Shown in pieces: positions 1 to 12,774 of a stretch of DNA of 64,000 nucleotides. The notes beneath the pieces were generated by a model, which saw only the letters and a list, made by a program, of their open reading frames with translations, made no database searches and was not told the origin of the DNA. Positions within the stretch are counted from its first letter, which is position 1; the number at the start of each line of letters is the position of its first letter. This DNA comes from Cylicocyclus nassatus. Its lineage: Eukaryota; Nematoda; Chromadorea; Rhabditida; Strongylidae. The position numbers and the translations under genes are program-made. The DNA is taken from positions 558,001-622,000 of the forward strand of contig CATQJL010000079.1 in assembly GCA_958299035.1 (NCBI GenBank), in the 5' to 3' direction.

Positions 1-3000
1 TACGAAGGAGTGTCAACGCTCACGAAGGAGTGTCAAGGCCTACGAAGGAGTGTCAAGGCTCACGAAGGAGTGTCAAGGCTCACGAAGGAGTGTCAAGGCC
101 TACGAAGGAGTGTCAAGGCTCACGAAGGAGTGTCAAGGCCTACGAAGGAGTGTCAAGGCTCACGAAGGAGTGTCAAGGCCTACGAAGGAGTGTCAAGGCT
201 CACGAAGGAGTGCAAAGGCCTACGAAGGAGTGTCAAGGCTCACGAAGGAGTGTCAAGGCTCACGAAGGAGTGTCAAGGCCTACGAAGGAGTGTCGAGGCA
301 CACGAAGGAGTGTCAAGGCTCACGAAGGAGTGTCAAGGCCTACGAAGGAGTGTCAAGGCTCACGAAGGAGTGTCAAGGCTCACGAAGGAGTGTCAAGGCT
401 CACGAAGGAGTGTCAAGGCTCACGAAGGAGTGTCAAGGCTCACGAAGGAGTGTCAAGGCCTACGAAGGAGTGTCAAGGCTCACGAAGGAGTGCAAAGGCC
501 TACGAAGGAGTGTCAAGGCTCACGAAGGAGTGTCAAGGCTCACGAAGGAGTGTCAAGGCTCACGAAGGAGTGTCAAGGCTCACGAAGGAGTGTCAAGGCT
601 CACGAAGGAGTGTTTGTCAAGGCTCACGAAGGAGTGTCAAGGCCTACGAAGGAGTGTCAAGGCCTACGAAGGAGAGTCAAGGCCTACGAAGGAGTGTCAA
701 GGCTCACGAAGGAGTGTCAAGGCTCACGAAGGAGTGTCAAGGCTCACGAAGGAGTGTCAAGGCTCACGAAGGAGTGTCAAGGCTCACGAAGGAGCGTCAA
801 GGCCTACGAAGGAGTGTCAAGGCCTACGAAGGAGTGTCAAGGCTCACGAAGGAGTGTCAAGGCTCAAGAAGGAGTGTCAAGGCCTACGAAGGAGTGTCAA
901 GGCTCACGAAGGAGTGTCAAGGCTCACGAAGGAGTGTCAAGGCCTACGAAGGAGTGTCAAGGCTCACGAAGGAGTGTCAAGGCCTACGAAGGAGTGTCAA
1001 GGCTCACGAAGGAGTGTCAAGGCTCACGAAGGAGTGTCAAGGCTCACGAAGGAGTGTCAAGGCTCACGAAGGAGTGTCAAGGCTCACGAAGGAGCGTCAA
1101 GGCCTACGAAGGAGTGTCAAGGCCTACGAAGGAGTGTCAAGGCTCACGAAGGAGTGTCAAGGCTCACGAAGGAGTGTCAAGGCCTACGAAGGAGTGTCAA
1201 GGCTCACGAAGGAGTGTCAAGGCTCACAAAGGAGTGTCAAGGCTCACGAAGGAGTGTCAAGGCTCACGAAGGAGTGCCAAGGCCTACGAAGGAGTGTCAA
1301 GGCCCACGAAGGAGTGTCAAGGCTCACGAAGGAGTGTCAAGGCTCACCAAGGCACACGAAGGAGTGTCAAGGCTCACGAAGGAGTGTCAAGGCTCACGAA
1401 GGAGTGTCAAGGCTCACGAAGGAGTGTCAAGGCTCACGAAGGAGTGTCAAGGCCTACGAAGGAGTGTCAAGGCTCACGAAGGAGTGTCAAGGCCTACGAA
1501 GGAGTGTCAAGGCTCACGAAGGAGTGTCAAGGCCTACGAAGGAGTGTCAAGGCTCACGAAGGAGTGTCAAGGCTCACGAAGGAGTGTCAAGGCTCACGAA
1601 GGAGTGTCAAGGCCTACGAAGGAGTGTCAAGGCTCACGAAGGAGTGTCAAGGCCTACGAAGGAGTGTCAAGGCTCACGAAGGAGTGTCAAGGCCTACGAA
1701 GGAGTGTCAAGGCTCACGAAGGAGTGCAAAGGCCTACGAAGGAGTGTCAAGGCTCACGAAGGAGTGTCAAGGCTCACGAAGGAGTGTCAAGGCCTACGAA
1801 GGAGTGTCGAGGCACACGAAGGAGTGTCAAGGCTCACGAAGGAGTGTCAAGGCCTACGAAGGAGTGTCAAGGCTCACGAAGGAGTGTCAAGGCTCACGAA
1901 GGAGTGTCAAGGCTCACGAAGGAGTGTCAAGGCTCACGAAGGAGTGTCAAGGCTCACGAAGGAGTGTCAAGGCTCACGAAGGAGTGTCTGTCAAGGCTCA
2001 CGAAGGAGTGTCAAGGCCTACGAAGGAGTGTCAAGGCCTACGAAGGAGAGTCAAGGCCTACGAAGGAGTGTCAAGGCTCACGAAGGAGTGTCAAGGCCTA
2101 CGAAGGAGTGTCAAGGCTCACGAAGGAGTGTCAAGGCTCACGAAGGAGTGTCAAGGCTCACGAAGGAGTGTCAAGGCTCACGAAAGAGTGTCAAGGACTA
2201 CGAAGGAGTGTCAAGGCTCATGAAGGAGTGTCAAGGCTCACGAAGGAGTGTCAAGGCCTACGAAGGAGTGTCAAGGCTCACGAAGGAGTGTCAAGGCCTA
2301 CGAAGGAGTGTCAAGGCTCACGAAGGAGTGTCAAGGCCTACGAAGGAGTGTCAAGGCTCACGAAGGAGTGCAAAGGCCTACGAAGGAGTGTCAAGGCTCA
2401 CGAAGGAGTGTCAAGGCTCACGAAGGAGTGTCAAGGCCTACGAAGGAGTGTCGAGGCACACGAAGGAGTGTCAAGGCTCACGAAGGAGTGTCAAGGCCTA
2501 CGAAGGAGTGTCAAGGCTCACGAAGGAGTGTCAAGGCTCACGAAGGAGTGTCAAGGCTCACGAAGGAGTGTCAAGGCTCACGAAGGAGTGTCAAGGCTCA
2601 CGAAGGAGTGTCTGTCAAGGCTCACGAAGGAGTGTCAAGGCCTACGAAGGAGTGTCAAGGCCTACGAAGGAGAGTCAAGGCCTACGAAGGAGTGTCAAGG
2701 CTCACGAAGGAGTGTCAAGGCTCACGAAGGAGTGTCAAGGCTCACGAAAGAGTGTCAAGGCCTACGAAGGAGAGTCAAGGCCTACGAAGGAGTGTCAAGG
2801 CCCACGAAGGAGTGTCAAGGCTCACGAAGGAGTGCCAAGGCCTACGAAGGAGTGTCAAGGCCCACGAAGGAGTGTCAAGGCTCACGAAGGAGTGTCAAGG
2901 CTCACGAAGGAGTGTCAAGGCCTACGAAGGAGTGTCAAGGCTCACGAAGGAGTGTCAAGGCTCACGAAGGAGTGTCAAGGCTCACGAAAGAGTGTCAAGG

Positions 3001-5204
3001 CCTACGAAGGAGAGTCAAGGCCTACGAAGGAGTGTCAAGGCCTACGAAGGAGTGTCAACGCTCACGAAGGAGTGTCAAGGCCTACGAAGGAGTGTCAAGG
3101 CTCACGAAGGAGTGTCAAGGCTCACGAAGGAGTGTCAAGGCCTACGAAGGAGTGTCAAGGCTCACGAAGGAGTGTCAAGGCCCACGAAGGAGTGTCAAGG
3201 CTCACGAAGGAGTGTCAAGGCTCACGAAGGAGTGTCAAGGCTCACGAAGGAGTGTCAAGGCCTACGAAGGAGTGTCAACGCTCACGAAGGAGTGTCAAGG
3301 CCTACGAAGGAGTGTCAAGGCTCACGAAGGAGTGTCAAGGCTCACGAAGGAGTGTCAAGGCCTACGAAGGAGTGTCAAGGCTCACGAAGGAGTGTCAAGG
3401 CCTACGAAGGAGTGTCAAGGCTCACGAAGGAGTGTCAAGGCCTACGAAGGAGTGTCAAGGCTCACGAAGGAGTGCAAAGGCCTACGAAGGAGTGTCAAGG
3501 CTCACGAAGGAGTGTCAAGGCTCACGAAGGAGTGTCAAGGCCTACGAAGGAGTGTCGAGGCACACGAAGGAGTGTCAAGGCTCACGAAGGAGTGTCAAGG
3601 CCTACGAAGGAGTGTCAAGGCTCACGAAGGAGTGTCAAGGCTCACGAAGGAGTGTCAAGGCTCACGAAGGAGTGTCAAGGCTCACGAAGGAGTGCTTGTC
3701 AAGGCTCACGAAGGAGTGTCAAGGCCTACGAAGGAGTGTCAAGGCCTACGAAGGAGAGTCAAGGCCTACGAAGGAGTGTCAAGGCTCACGAAGGAGTGTC
3801 AAGGCTCACGAAGGAGTGTCAAGGCTCACGAAAGAGTGTCAAGGCCTACGAAGGAGAGTCAAGGCCTACGAAGGAGTGTCAAGGCCCACGAAGGAGTGTC
3901 AAGGCTCACGAAGGAGTGCCAAGGCCTACGAAGGAGTGTCAAGGCCCACGAAGGAGTGTCAAGGCTCACGAAGGAGTGTCAAGGCTCACGAAGGAGTGTC
4001 AAGGCCTACGAAGGAGTGTCAAGGCTCACGAAGGAGTGTCAAGGCTCACGAAGGAGTGTCAAGGCTCACGAAAGAGTGTCAAGGCCTACGAAGGAGAGTC
4101 AAGGCCTACGAAGGAGTGTCAAGGCCTACGAAGGAGTGTCAACGCTCACGAAGGAGTGTCAAGGCCTACGAAGGAGTGTCAAGGCTCACGAAGGAGTGTC
4201 AAGGCCTACGAAGGAGTGTCAAGGCTTACGAAGGAGTGTCAAGGCTCACGAAGGAGTGTCAAGGCTCACGAAAGAGTGTCAAGGCCTACGAAGGAGAGTC
4301 AAGGCCTACGAAGGAGTGTCAAGGCCTACGAAGGAGTGTCAACGCTCACGAAGGAGTGTCAAGGCCTACGAAGGAGTGTCAAGGCTCACGAAGGAGTGTC
4401 AAGGCTCACGAAGGAGTGTCAAGGCCTACGAAGGAGTGTCAAGGCTCACGAAGGAGTGTCAAGGCTCACGAAGGAGTGTCTGTCAAGGCTCACGAAGGAG
4501 TGTCAAGGCCTACGAAGGAGTGTCAAGGCCTACGAAGGAGAGTCAAGGCCTACGAAGGAGTGTCAAGGCTCACGAAGGAGTGTCAAGGCTCACGAAGGAG
4601 TGTCAAGGCTCACGAAAGAGTGTCAAGGCCTACGAAGGAGAGTCAAGGCCTACGAAGGAGTGTCAAGGCCCACGAAGGAGTGTCAAGGCTCACGAAGGAG
4701 TGCCAAGGCCTACGAAGGAGTGTCAAGGCCCACGAAGGAGTGTCAAGGCTCACGAAGGAGTGTCAAGGCTCACGAAGGAGTGTCAAGGCCTACGAAGGAG
4801 TGTCAAGGCTCACGAAGGAGTGTCAAGGCTCACGAAGGAGTGTCAAGGCTCACGAAAGAGTGTCAAGGCCTACGAAGGAGAGTCAAGGCCTACGAAGGAG
4901 TGTCAAGGCCTACGAAGGAGTGTCAACGCTCACGAAGGAGTGTCAAGGCCTACGAAGGAGTGTCAAGGCTCACGAAGGAGTGTCAAGGCTCACGAAGGAG
5001 TGTCAAGGCTCACGAAGGAGTGTCAAGGCTCACGAAGGAGTGTCAAGGCTCACGAAGGAGTGTCAAGGCCTACGAAGGAGAGTCAAGGCCTACGAAGGAG
5101 TGTCAAGGCCTACGAAGGAGTGTCAACGCTCACGAAGGAGTGTCAAGGCCTACGAAGGAGTGTCAAGGCTCACGAAGGAGTGTCAAGGCTCACGAAGGAG
5201 TGTA

Positions 5205-7156
5205 AAGGCTCACGAAGGAGTGTCAAGGCTCACGAAGGAGTGTCAAGGCCCACGAAGGAGTGTCAAGGCTCACGAAGGAGTGTCAAGGCTCACGAAGGAG
5301 TGTCAAGGCTCACGAAGGAGTGTCAAGGCCTACGAAGGAGTGTCAACGCTCACGAAGGAGTGTCAAGGCCTACGAAGGAGTGTCAAGGCTCACGAAGGAG
5401 TGTCAAGGCTCACGAAGGAGTGTCAAGGCCTACGAAGGAGTGTCAAGGCTCACGAAGGAGTGTCAAGGCCTACGAAGGAGTGTCAAGGCTCACGAAGGAG
5501 TGTCAAGGCCTACGAAGGAGTGTCAAGGCTCACGAAGGAGTGCAAAGGCCTACGAAGGAGTGTCAAGGCTCACGAAGGAGTGTCAAGGCTCACGAAGGAG
5601 TGTCAAGGCCTACGAAGGAGTGTCGAGGCACACGAAGGAGTGTCAAGGCTCACGAAGGAGTGTCAAGGCCTACGAAGGAGTGTCAAGGCTCACGAAGGAG
5701 TGTCAAGGCTCACGAAGGAGTGTCAAGGCTCACGAAGGAGTGTCAAGGCTCACGAAGGAGTGTCAAGGCTCACGAAGGAGTGTTTGTCAAGGCTCACGAA
5801 GGAGTGTCAAGGCCTACGAAGGAGTGTCAAGGCCTACGAAGGAGAGTCAAGGCCTACGAAGGAGTGTCAAGGCTCACGAAGGAGTGTCAAGGCTCACGAA
5901 GGAGTGTCAAGGCTCACGAAAGAGTGTCAAGGCCTACGAAGGAGAGTCAAGGCCTACGAAGGAGTGTCAAGGCCCACGAAGGAGTGTCAAGGCTCACGAA
6001 GGAGTGCCAAGGCCTACGAAGGAGTGTCAAGGCCCACGAAGGAGTGTCAAGGCTCACGAAGGAGTGTCAAGGCTCACGAAGGAGTGTCAAGGCCTACGAA
6101 GGAGTGTCAAGGCTCACGAAGGAGTTTCAAGGCTCACGAAGGAGTGTCAAGGCTCACGAAAGAGTGTCAAGGCTCACGAAGGAGTGTCAAGGCTCACGAA
6201 GGAGTGTCAAGGCTCACGAAGGAGTGTCAAGGCCCACGAAGGAGTGTCAAGGCTCACGAAGGAGTGTCAAGGCTCACGAAGGAGTGTCAAGGCTCACGAA
6301 GGAGTGTCAAGGCCTACGAAGGAGTGTCAACGCTCACGAAGGAGTGTCAAGGCCTACGAAGGAGTGTCAAGGCTCACGAAGGAGTGTCAAGGCTCACGAA
6401 GGAGTGTCAAGGCCTACGAAGGAGTGTCAAGGCTCACGAAGGAGTGTCAAGGCCTACGAAGGAGTGTCAAGGCTCACGAAGGAGTGTCAAGGCCTACGAA
6501 GGAGTGTCAAGGCTCACGAAGGAGTGCAAAGGCCTACGAAGGAGTGTCAAGGCTCACGAAGGAGTGTCAAGGCTCACGAAGGAGTGTCAAGGCCTACGAA
6601 GGAGTGTCGAGGCACACGAAGGAGTGTCAAGGCTCACGAAGGAGTGTCAAGGCCTACGAAGGAGTGTCAAGGCTCACGAAGGAGTGTCAAGGCTCACGAA
6701 GGAGTGTCAAGGCTCACGAAGGAGTGTCAAGGCTCACGAAGGAGTGTCAAGGCTCACGAAGGAGTGTTTGTCAAGGCTCACGAAGGAGTGTCAAGGCCTA
6801 CGAAGGAGTGTCAAGGCCTACGAAGGAGAGTCAAGGCCTACGAAGGAGTGTCAAGGCTCACGAAGGAGTGTCAAGGCTCACGAAGGAGTGTCAAGGCTCA
6901 CGAAAGAGTGTCAAGGCCTACGAAGGAGAGTCAAGGCCTACGAAGGAGTGTCAAGGCCCACGAAGGAGTGTCAAGGCTCACGAAGGAGTGCCAAGGCCTA
7001 CGAAGGAGTGTCAAGGCCCACGAAGGAGTGTCAAGGCTCACGAAGGAGTGTCAAGGCTCACGAAGGAGTGTCAAGGCCTACGAAGGAGTGTCAAGGCTCA
7101 CGAAGGAGTGTCAAGGCTCACGAAGGAGTGTCAAGGCTCACGAAAGAGTGTCAAGG
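5205..7156 (+). repeat. 984-bp tandem doublet
   Basis: Positions 5,205-6,172 match 6,189-7,156 at an offset of 984 bp, with a single mismatch that I could find (6,126 T against 7,110 G, the GGAGTTTC monomer). Each copy contains one 24-bp monomer in which TGTC is doubled with a C-to-T change (TGTTTGTC), at 5,771 and 6,755. The left limit is the TGTAAAGG variant at 5,201. The right limit is where one copy goes to a GGCT|CACG junction and the other to GGCC|TACG. A local unequal exchange is the simplest origin. Confidence 0.85.
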
Positions 7157-8998
7157 CCTACGAAGGAGAGTCAAGGCCTACGAAGGAGTGTCAAGGCCTA
7201 CGAAGGAGTGTCAACGCTCACGAAGGAGTGTCAAGGCCTACGAAGGAGTGTCAAGGCTCACGAAGGAGTGTCAAGGCTCACGAAGGAGTGTCAAGGCCTA
7301 CGAAGGAGTGTCAAGGCTCACGAAGGAGTGTCAAGGTTCACGAAGGAGTGTCAAGGCTCACGAAGGAGTGTCAAGGCTCACGAAGGAGTGTCAAGGCTCA
7401 CGAAGGAGTGTCAAGGCCTACGAAGGAGTGTCAACGCTCACGAAGGAGTGTCAAGGCCTACGAAGGAGTGTCAAGGCTCACGAAGGAGTGTCAAGGCTCA
7501 CGAAGGAGTGTCAAGACCTACGAAGGAGTGTCAAGGCTCACGAAGGAGTGTCAAGGCTCACGAAGGAGTGTCAAGGCTCACGAAGGAGTGTCAAGGCTCA
7601 CGAAGGAGTGTCAAGGCTCACGAAGGAGTGTCAAGGCTCACGAAGGAGTGTCAAGGCTCACGAAGGAGTGTCAAGGCTCACGAAGGAGTGTCAAGGCTCA
7701 CGAAGGAGTGTCAAGGCCTACGAAGGAGTGTCAAGGCTCACGAAGGAGTGTCAAGGCTCACGAAGGAGTGCCAAGGCCTACGAAGGAGTGTCAAGGCTCA
7801 CGAAGGAGTGTCAAGGCTCACGAAGGAGTGTCAAGGCCTACGAAGGAGTGTCAAGGCACACGAAGGAGTGTCAAGGCTCACGAAGGAGTGTCAAGGCCTA
7901 CGAAGGAGTGTCAAGGCTCACGAAGGAGTGTCAAGGCTCACGAAGGAGTGTCAAGGCTCACGAAGGAGTGTCAAGGCTCACGAAGGAGTGTCAAGGCTCA
8001 CGAAGGAGTGTCAAGGCTCACGAAGGAGTGTCAAGGCCTACGAAGGAGAGTCAAGGCCTACGAAGGAGTGTCAAGGCTCACGAAGGAGTGTCAAGGCCTA
8101 CGAAGGAGTGTCAAGTCTCACGAAGGAGTGTCAAGGCCTACGAAGGAGTGTCAAGGCTCACGAAGGAGTGTCAAGGCTCGCGAAGGAGTGTCAAGGCCTA
8201 CGAAGGAGTGTCGAGGCACACGAAAGAGTGTCAAGGCTCACGAAGGAGTGTCAAGGCCTACGAAGGAGTGTCAAGGCTCACGAAGGAGTGTCAAGGCTCA
8301 CGAAGGAGTGTCAAGGCTCACGAAGGAGTGTCAAGGCTCACGAAGGAGTGCCAAGGCCTACGAAGGAGTGTCAAGGCCCACGAAGGAGTGTCAAGGCTCA
8401 CGAAGGAGTGTCAAGGCTCACGAAGGAGTGTCAAGGCCTACGAAGGAGTGTCAAGGCTCACGAAGGAGTGTCAAGGCTCACGAAGGAGTGTCAAGGCTCA
8501 CGAAAGAGTGTCAAGGCCTACGAAGGAGAGTCAAGGCCTACGAAGGAGTGTCAAGGCCTACGAAGGAGTGTCAACGCTCACGAAGGAGTGTCAAGGCCTA
8601 CGAAGGAGTGTCAAGGCTCACGAAGGAGTGTCAAGGCTCACGAAGGAGTGTCAAGGCCTACGAAGGAGTGTCAAGGCTCACGAAGGAGTGTCAAGGCTCA
8701 CGAAGGAGTGTCAAGGCTCACGAAGGAGTGTCAAGGCTCACGAAGGAGTGTCAAGGCTCACGAAGGAGTGTCAAGGCTCACGAAGGAGTGTCAAGGCTCA
8801 CGAAGGAGTGTCAAGGCCTACGAAGGAGTGTCAAGGCTCACGAAGGAGTGTCAAGGCCTACGAAGGAGTGTCAAGGCTCACGAAGGAGTGTCAAGGCTCA
8901 CGAAGGAGTGTCAAGGCCTACGAAGGAGTGTCAAGGCACACGAAGGAGTGTCAAGGCTCACGAAGGAGTGTCAAGGCCTACGAAGGAGTGTCAAGGCT

Positions 8999-11900
8999 CA
9001 CGAACGAGTGTCTGTCAAGGCTCACGAAAGAGTGTCAAAACCTACGAAGGAGTGTCAAGGCTCACGAAGGAGTGTCAAGGCCTACGAAGGAGTGTCAAGG
9101 CTCACGAAGGAGTGTCAAGGCCTACGAAGGAGTGTCAAGGCTCACGAAGGAGTGTCAAGGCTCACGAAGGAGTGTCAAGGCTCACGAAGGAGTGTCAAGG
9201 CTCACGAAGGAGTGTCAAGGCTCACGAAGGAGCGTCAAGGCCTACGAAGGAGTGTCAAGGCCTACGAAGGAGTGTCAAGGCTCACGAAGGAGTGTCAAGG
9301 CTCAAGAAGGAGTGTCAAGGCCTACGAAGGAGTGTCAAGGCTCACGAAGGAGTGTCAAGGCTCACGAAGGAGTGTCAAGGCTCACGAAGGAGTGTCAAGG
9401 CTCACGAAGGAGTGCCAAGGCCTACGAAGGAGTGTCAAGGCCCACGAAGGAGTGTCAAGGCTCACGAAGGAGTGTCAAGGCTCACGAAGGAGTGTCAAGG
9501 CCTACGAAGGAGTGTCAAGGCTCACGAAGGAGTGTCAAGGCTCACGAAGGAGTGTCAAGGCTCACGAAAGAGTGTCAAGGCCTACGAAGGAGAGTCAAGG
9601 CCTACGAAGGAGTGTCAAGGCCTACGAAGGAGTGTCAACGCTCACGAAGGAGTGTCAAGGCCTACGAAGGAGTGTCAAGGCACACGAAGGAGTGTCAAGG
9701 CTCACGAAGGAGTGTCAAGGCCTACGAAGGAGTGTCAAGGCTCACGAACGAGTGTCTGTCAAGGCTCACGAAAGAGTGTCAAAACCTACGAAGGAGTGTC
9801 AAGGCTCACGAAGGAGTGTCAAGGCCTACGAAGGAGTGTCAAGGCTCACGAAGGAGTGTCAAGGCCTACGAAGGAGTGTCAAGGCTCACGAAGGAGTGTC
9901 AAGGCTCACGAAGGAGTGTCAAGGCTCACGAAGGAGTGTCAAGGCTCACGAAGGAGTGTCAAGGCTCACGAAGGAGCGTCAAGGCCTACGAAGGAGTGTC
10001 AAGGCCTACGAAGGAGTGTCAAGGCTCACGAAGGAGTGTCAAGGCTCAAGAAGGAGTGTCAAGGCCTACGAAGGAGTGTCAAGGCTCACGAAGGAGTGTC
10101 AAGGCTCACGAAGGAGTGTCAAGGCTCACGAAGGAGTGTCAAGGCTCACGAAGGAGTGCCAAGGCCTACGAAGGAGTGTCAAGGCCCACGAAGGAGTGTC
10201 AAGGCTCACGAAGGAGTGTCAAGGCTCACGAAGGAGTGTCAAGGCCTACGAAGGAGTGTCAAGGCTCACGAAGGAGTGTCAAGGCTCACGAAGGAGTGTC
10301 AAGGCTCACGAAAGAGTGTCAAGGCCTACGAAGGAGAGTCAAGGCCTACGAAGGAGTGTCAAGGCCTACGAAGGAGTGTCAACGCTCACGAAGGAGTGTC
10401 AAGGCCTACGAAGGAGTGTCAAGGCTCACGAAGGAGTGTCAAGGCTCACGAAGGAGTGTCAAGGCTCACGAAGGAGTGTCAAGGCTCACGAAGGAGTGTC
10501 AAGGCTCACGAAGGAGTGTCAAGGCTCACGAAGGAGTGTCAAGGCTCACGAAGGAGTGTCAAGGCTCACGAAGGAGTGTCAAGGCTCACGAAGGAGTGTC
10601 AAGGCCTACGAAGGAGTGTCAAGGCTCACGAAGGAGTGTCAAGGCCTACGAAGGAGTGTCAAGGCTCACGAAGGAGTGTCAAGGCTCACGAAGGAGTGTC
10701 AAGGCTCACGAAGGAGTGTCAAGGCTCACGAAGGAGTGTCAAGGCTCACGAAGGAGTGTCAAGGCTCACGAAGGAGTGTCAAGGCTCACGAAGGAGTGTC
10801 AAGGCCTACGAAGGAGTGTCAAGGCTCACGAAGGAGTGTCAAGGCCTACGAAGGAGTGTCAAGGCTCACGAAGGAGTGTCAAGGCTCACGAAGGAGTGTC
10901 AAGGCCTACGAAGGAGTGTCAAGGCACACGAAGGAGTGTCAAGGCTCACGAAGGAGTGTCAAGGCCTACGAAGGAGTGTCAAGGCTCACGAACGAGTGTC
11001 TGTCAAGGCTCACGAAAGAGTGTCAAAACCTACGAAGGAGTGTCAAGGCTCACGAAGGAGTGTCAAGGCCTACGAAGGAGTGTCAAGGCTCACGAAGGAG
11101 TGTCAAGGCCTACGAAGGAGTGTCAAGGCTCACGAAGGAGTGTCAAGGCTCACGAAGGAGTGTCAAGGCTCACGAAGGAGTGTCAAGGCTCACGAAGGAG
11201 TGTCAAGGCTCACGAAGGAGCGTCAAGGCCTACGAAGGAGTGTCAAGGCCTACGAAGGAGTGTCAAGGCTCACGAAGGAGTGTCAAGGCTCAAGAAGGAG
11301 TGTCAAGGCCTACGAAGGAGTGTCAAGGCTCACGAAGGAGTGTCAAGGCTCACGAAGGAGTGTCAAGGCTCACGAAGGAGTGTCAAGGCTCACGAAGGAG
11401 TGCCAAGGCCTACGAAGGAGTGTCAAGGCCCACGAAGGAGTGTCAAGGCTCACGAAGGAGTGTCAAGGCTCACGAAGGAGTGTCAAGGCCTACGAAGGAG
11501 TGTCAAGGCTCACGAAGGAGTGTCAAGGCTCACGAAGGAGTGTCAAGGCTCACGAAAGAGTGTCAAGGCCTACGAAGGAGAGTCAAGGCCTACGAAGGAG
11601 TGTCAAGGCCTACGAAGGAGTGTCAACGCTCACGAAGGAGTGTCAAGGCCTACGAAGGAGTGTCAAGGCACACGAAGGAGTGTCAAGGCTCACGAAGGAG
11701 TGTCAAGGCCTACGAAGGAGTGTCAAGGCTCACGAACGAGTGTCTGTCAAGGCTCACGAAAGAGTGTCAAAACCTACGAAGGAGTGTCAAGGCTCACGAA
11801 GGAGTGTCAAGGCCTACGAAGGAGTGTCAAGGCTCACGAAGGAGTGTCAAGGCCTACGAAGGAGTGTCAAGGCTCACGAAGGAGTGTCAAGGCTCACGAA

Positions 11901-12774
11901 GGAGTGTCAAGGCTCACGAAGGAGTGTCAAGGCTCACGAAGGAGTGTCAAGGCTCACGAAGGAGCGTCAAGGCCTACGAAGGAGTGTCAAGGCCTACGAA
12001 GGAGTGTCAAGGCTCACGAAGGAGTGTCAAGGCTCAAGAAGGAGTGTCAAGGCCTACGAAGGAGTGTCAAGGCTCACGAAGGAGTGTCAAGGCTCACGAA
12101 GGAGTGTCAAGGCTCACGAAGGAGTGTCAAGGCTCACGAAGGAGTGCCAAGGCCTACGAAGGAGTGTCAAGGCCCACGAAGGAGTGTCAAGGCTCACGAA
12201 GGAGTGTCAAGGCTCACGAAGGAGTGTCAAGGCCTACGAAGGAGTGTCAAGGCTCACGAAGGAGTGTCAAGGCTCACGAAGGAGTGTCAAGGCTCACGAA
12301 AGAGTGTCAAGGCCTACGAAGGAGAGTCAAGGCCTACGAAGGAGTGTCAAGGCCTACGAAGGAGTGTCAACGCTCACGAAGGAGTGTCAAGGCCTACGAA
12401 GGAGTGTCAAGGCTCACGAAGGAGTGTCAAGGCTCACGAAGGAGTGTCAAGGCTCACGAAGGAGTGTCAAGGCTCACGAAGGAGTGTCAAGGCTCACGAA
12501 GGAGTGTCAAGGCTCACGAAGGAGTGTCAAGGCTCACGAAGGAGTGTCAAGGCTCACGAAGGAGTGTCAAGGCTCACGAAGGAGTGTCAAGGCCTACGAA
12601 GGAGTGTCAAGGCTCACGAAGGAGTGTCAAGGCCTACGAAGGAGTGTCAAGGCTCACGAAGGAGTGTCAAGGCTCACGAAGGAGTGTCAAGGCCTACGAA
12701 GGAGTGTCAAGGCACACGAAGGAGTGTCAAGGCTCACGAAGGAGTGTCAAGGCCTACGAAGGAGTGTCAAGGCT
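8999..12774 (+). repeat. Alternating 744-bp and 1,244/1,044-bp higher-order block
   Basis: A distinctive composite marker, CGAACGAG followed by a 24-bp monomer, a CGAAAGAG monomer and TGTCAAAACC, starts at 8,999, 9,743, 10,987 and 11,731. A variant with TCACAACC starts at 12,775. Spacings are 744, 1,244, 744 and 1,044 bp, so the true period is about 1,988 bp (744+1,244). The second long interval is shorter by 200 bp, or ten monomers. GGAGCGTC and GGCTCAAG marker monomers recur inside each unit (for example 9,231 and 9,301). This is a second-order repeat nested in the 18.8-kb unit. Confidence 0.86.
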
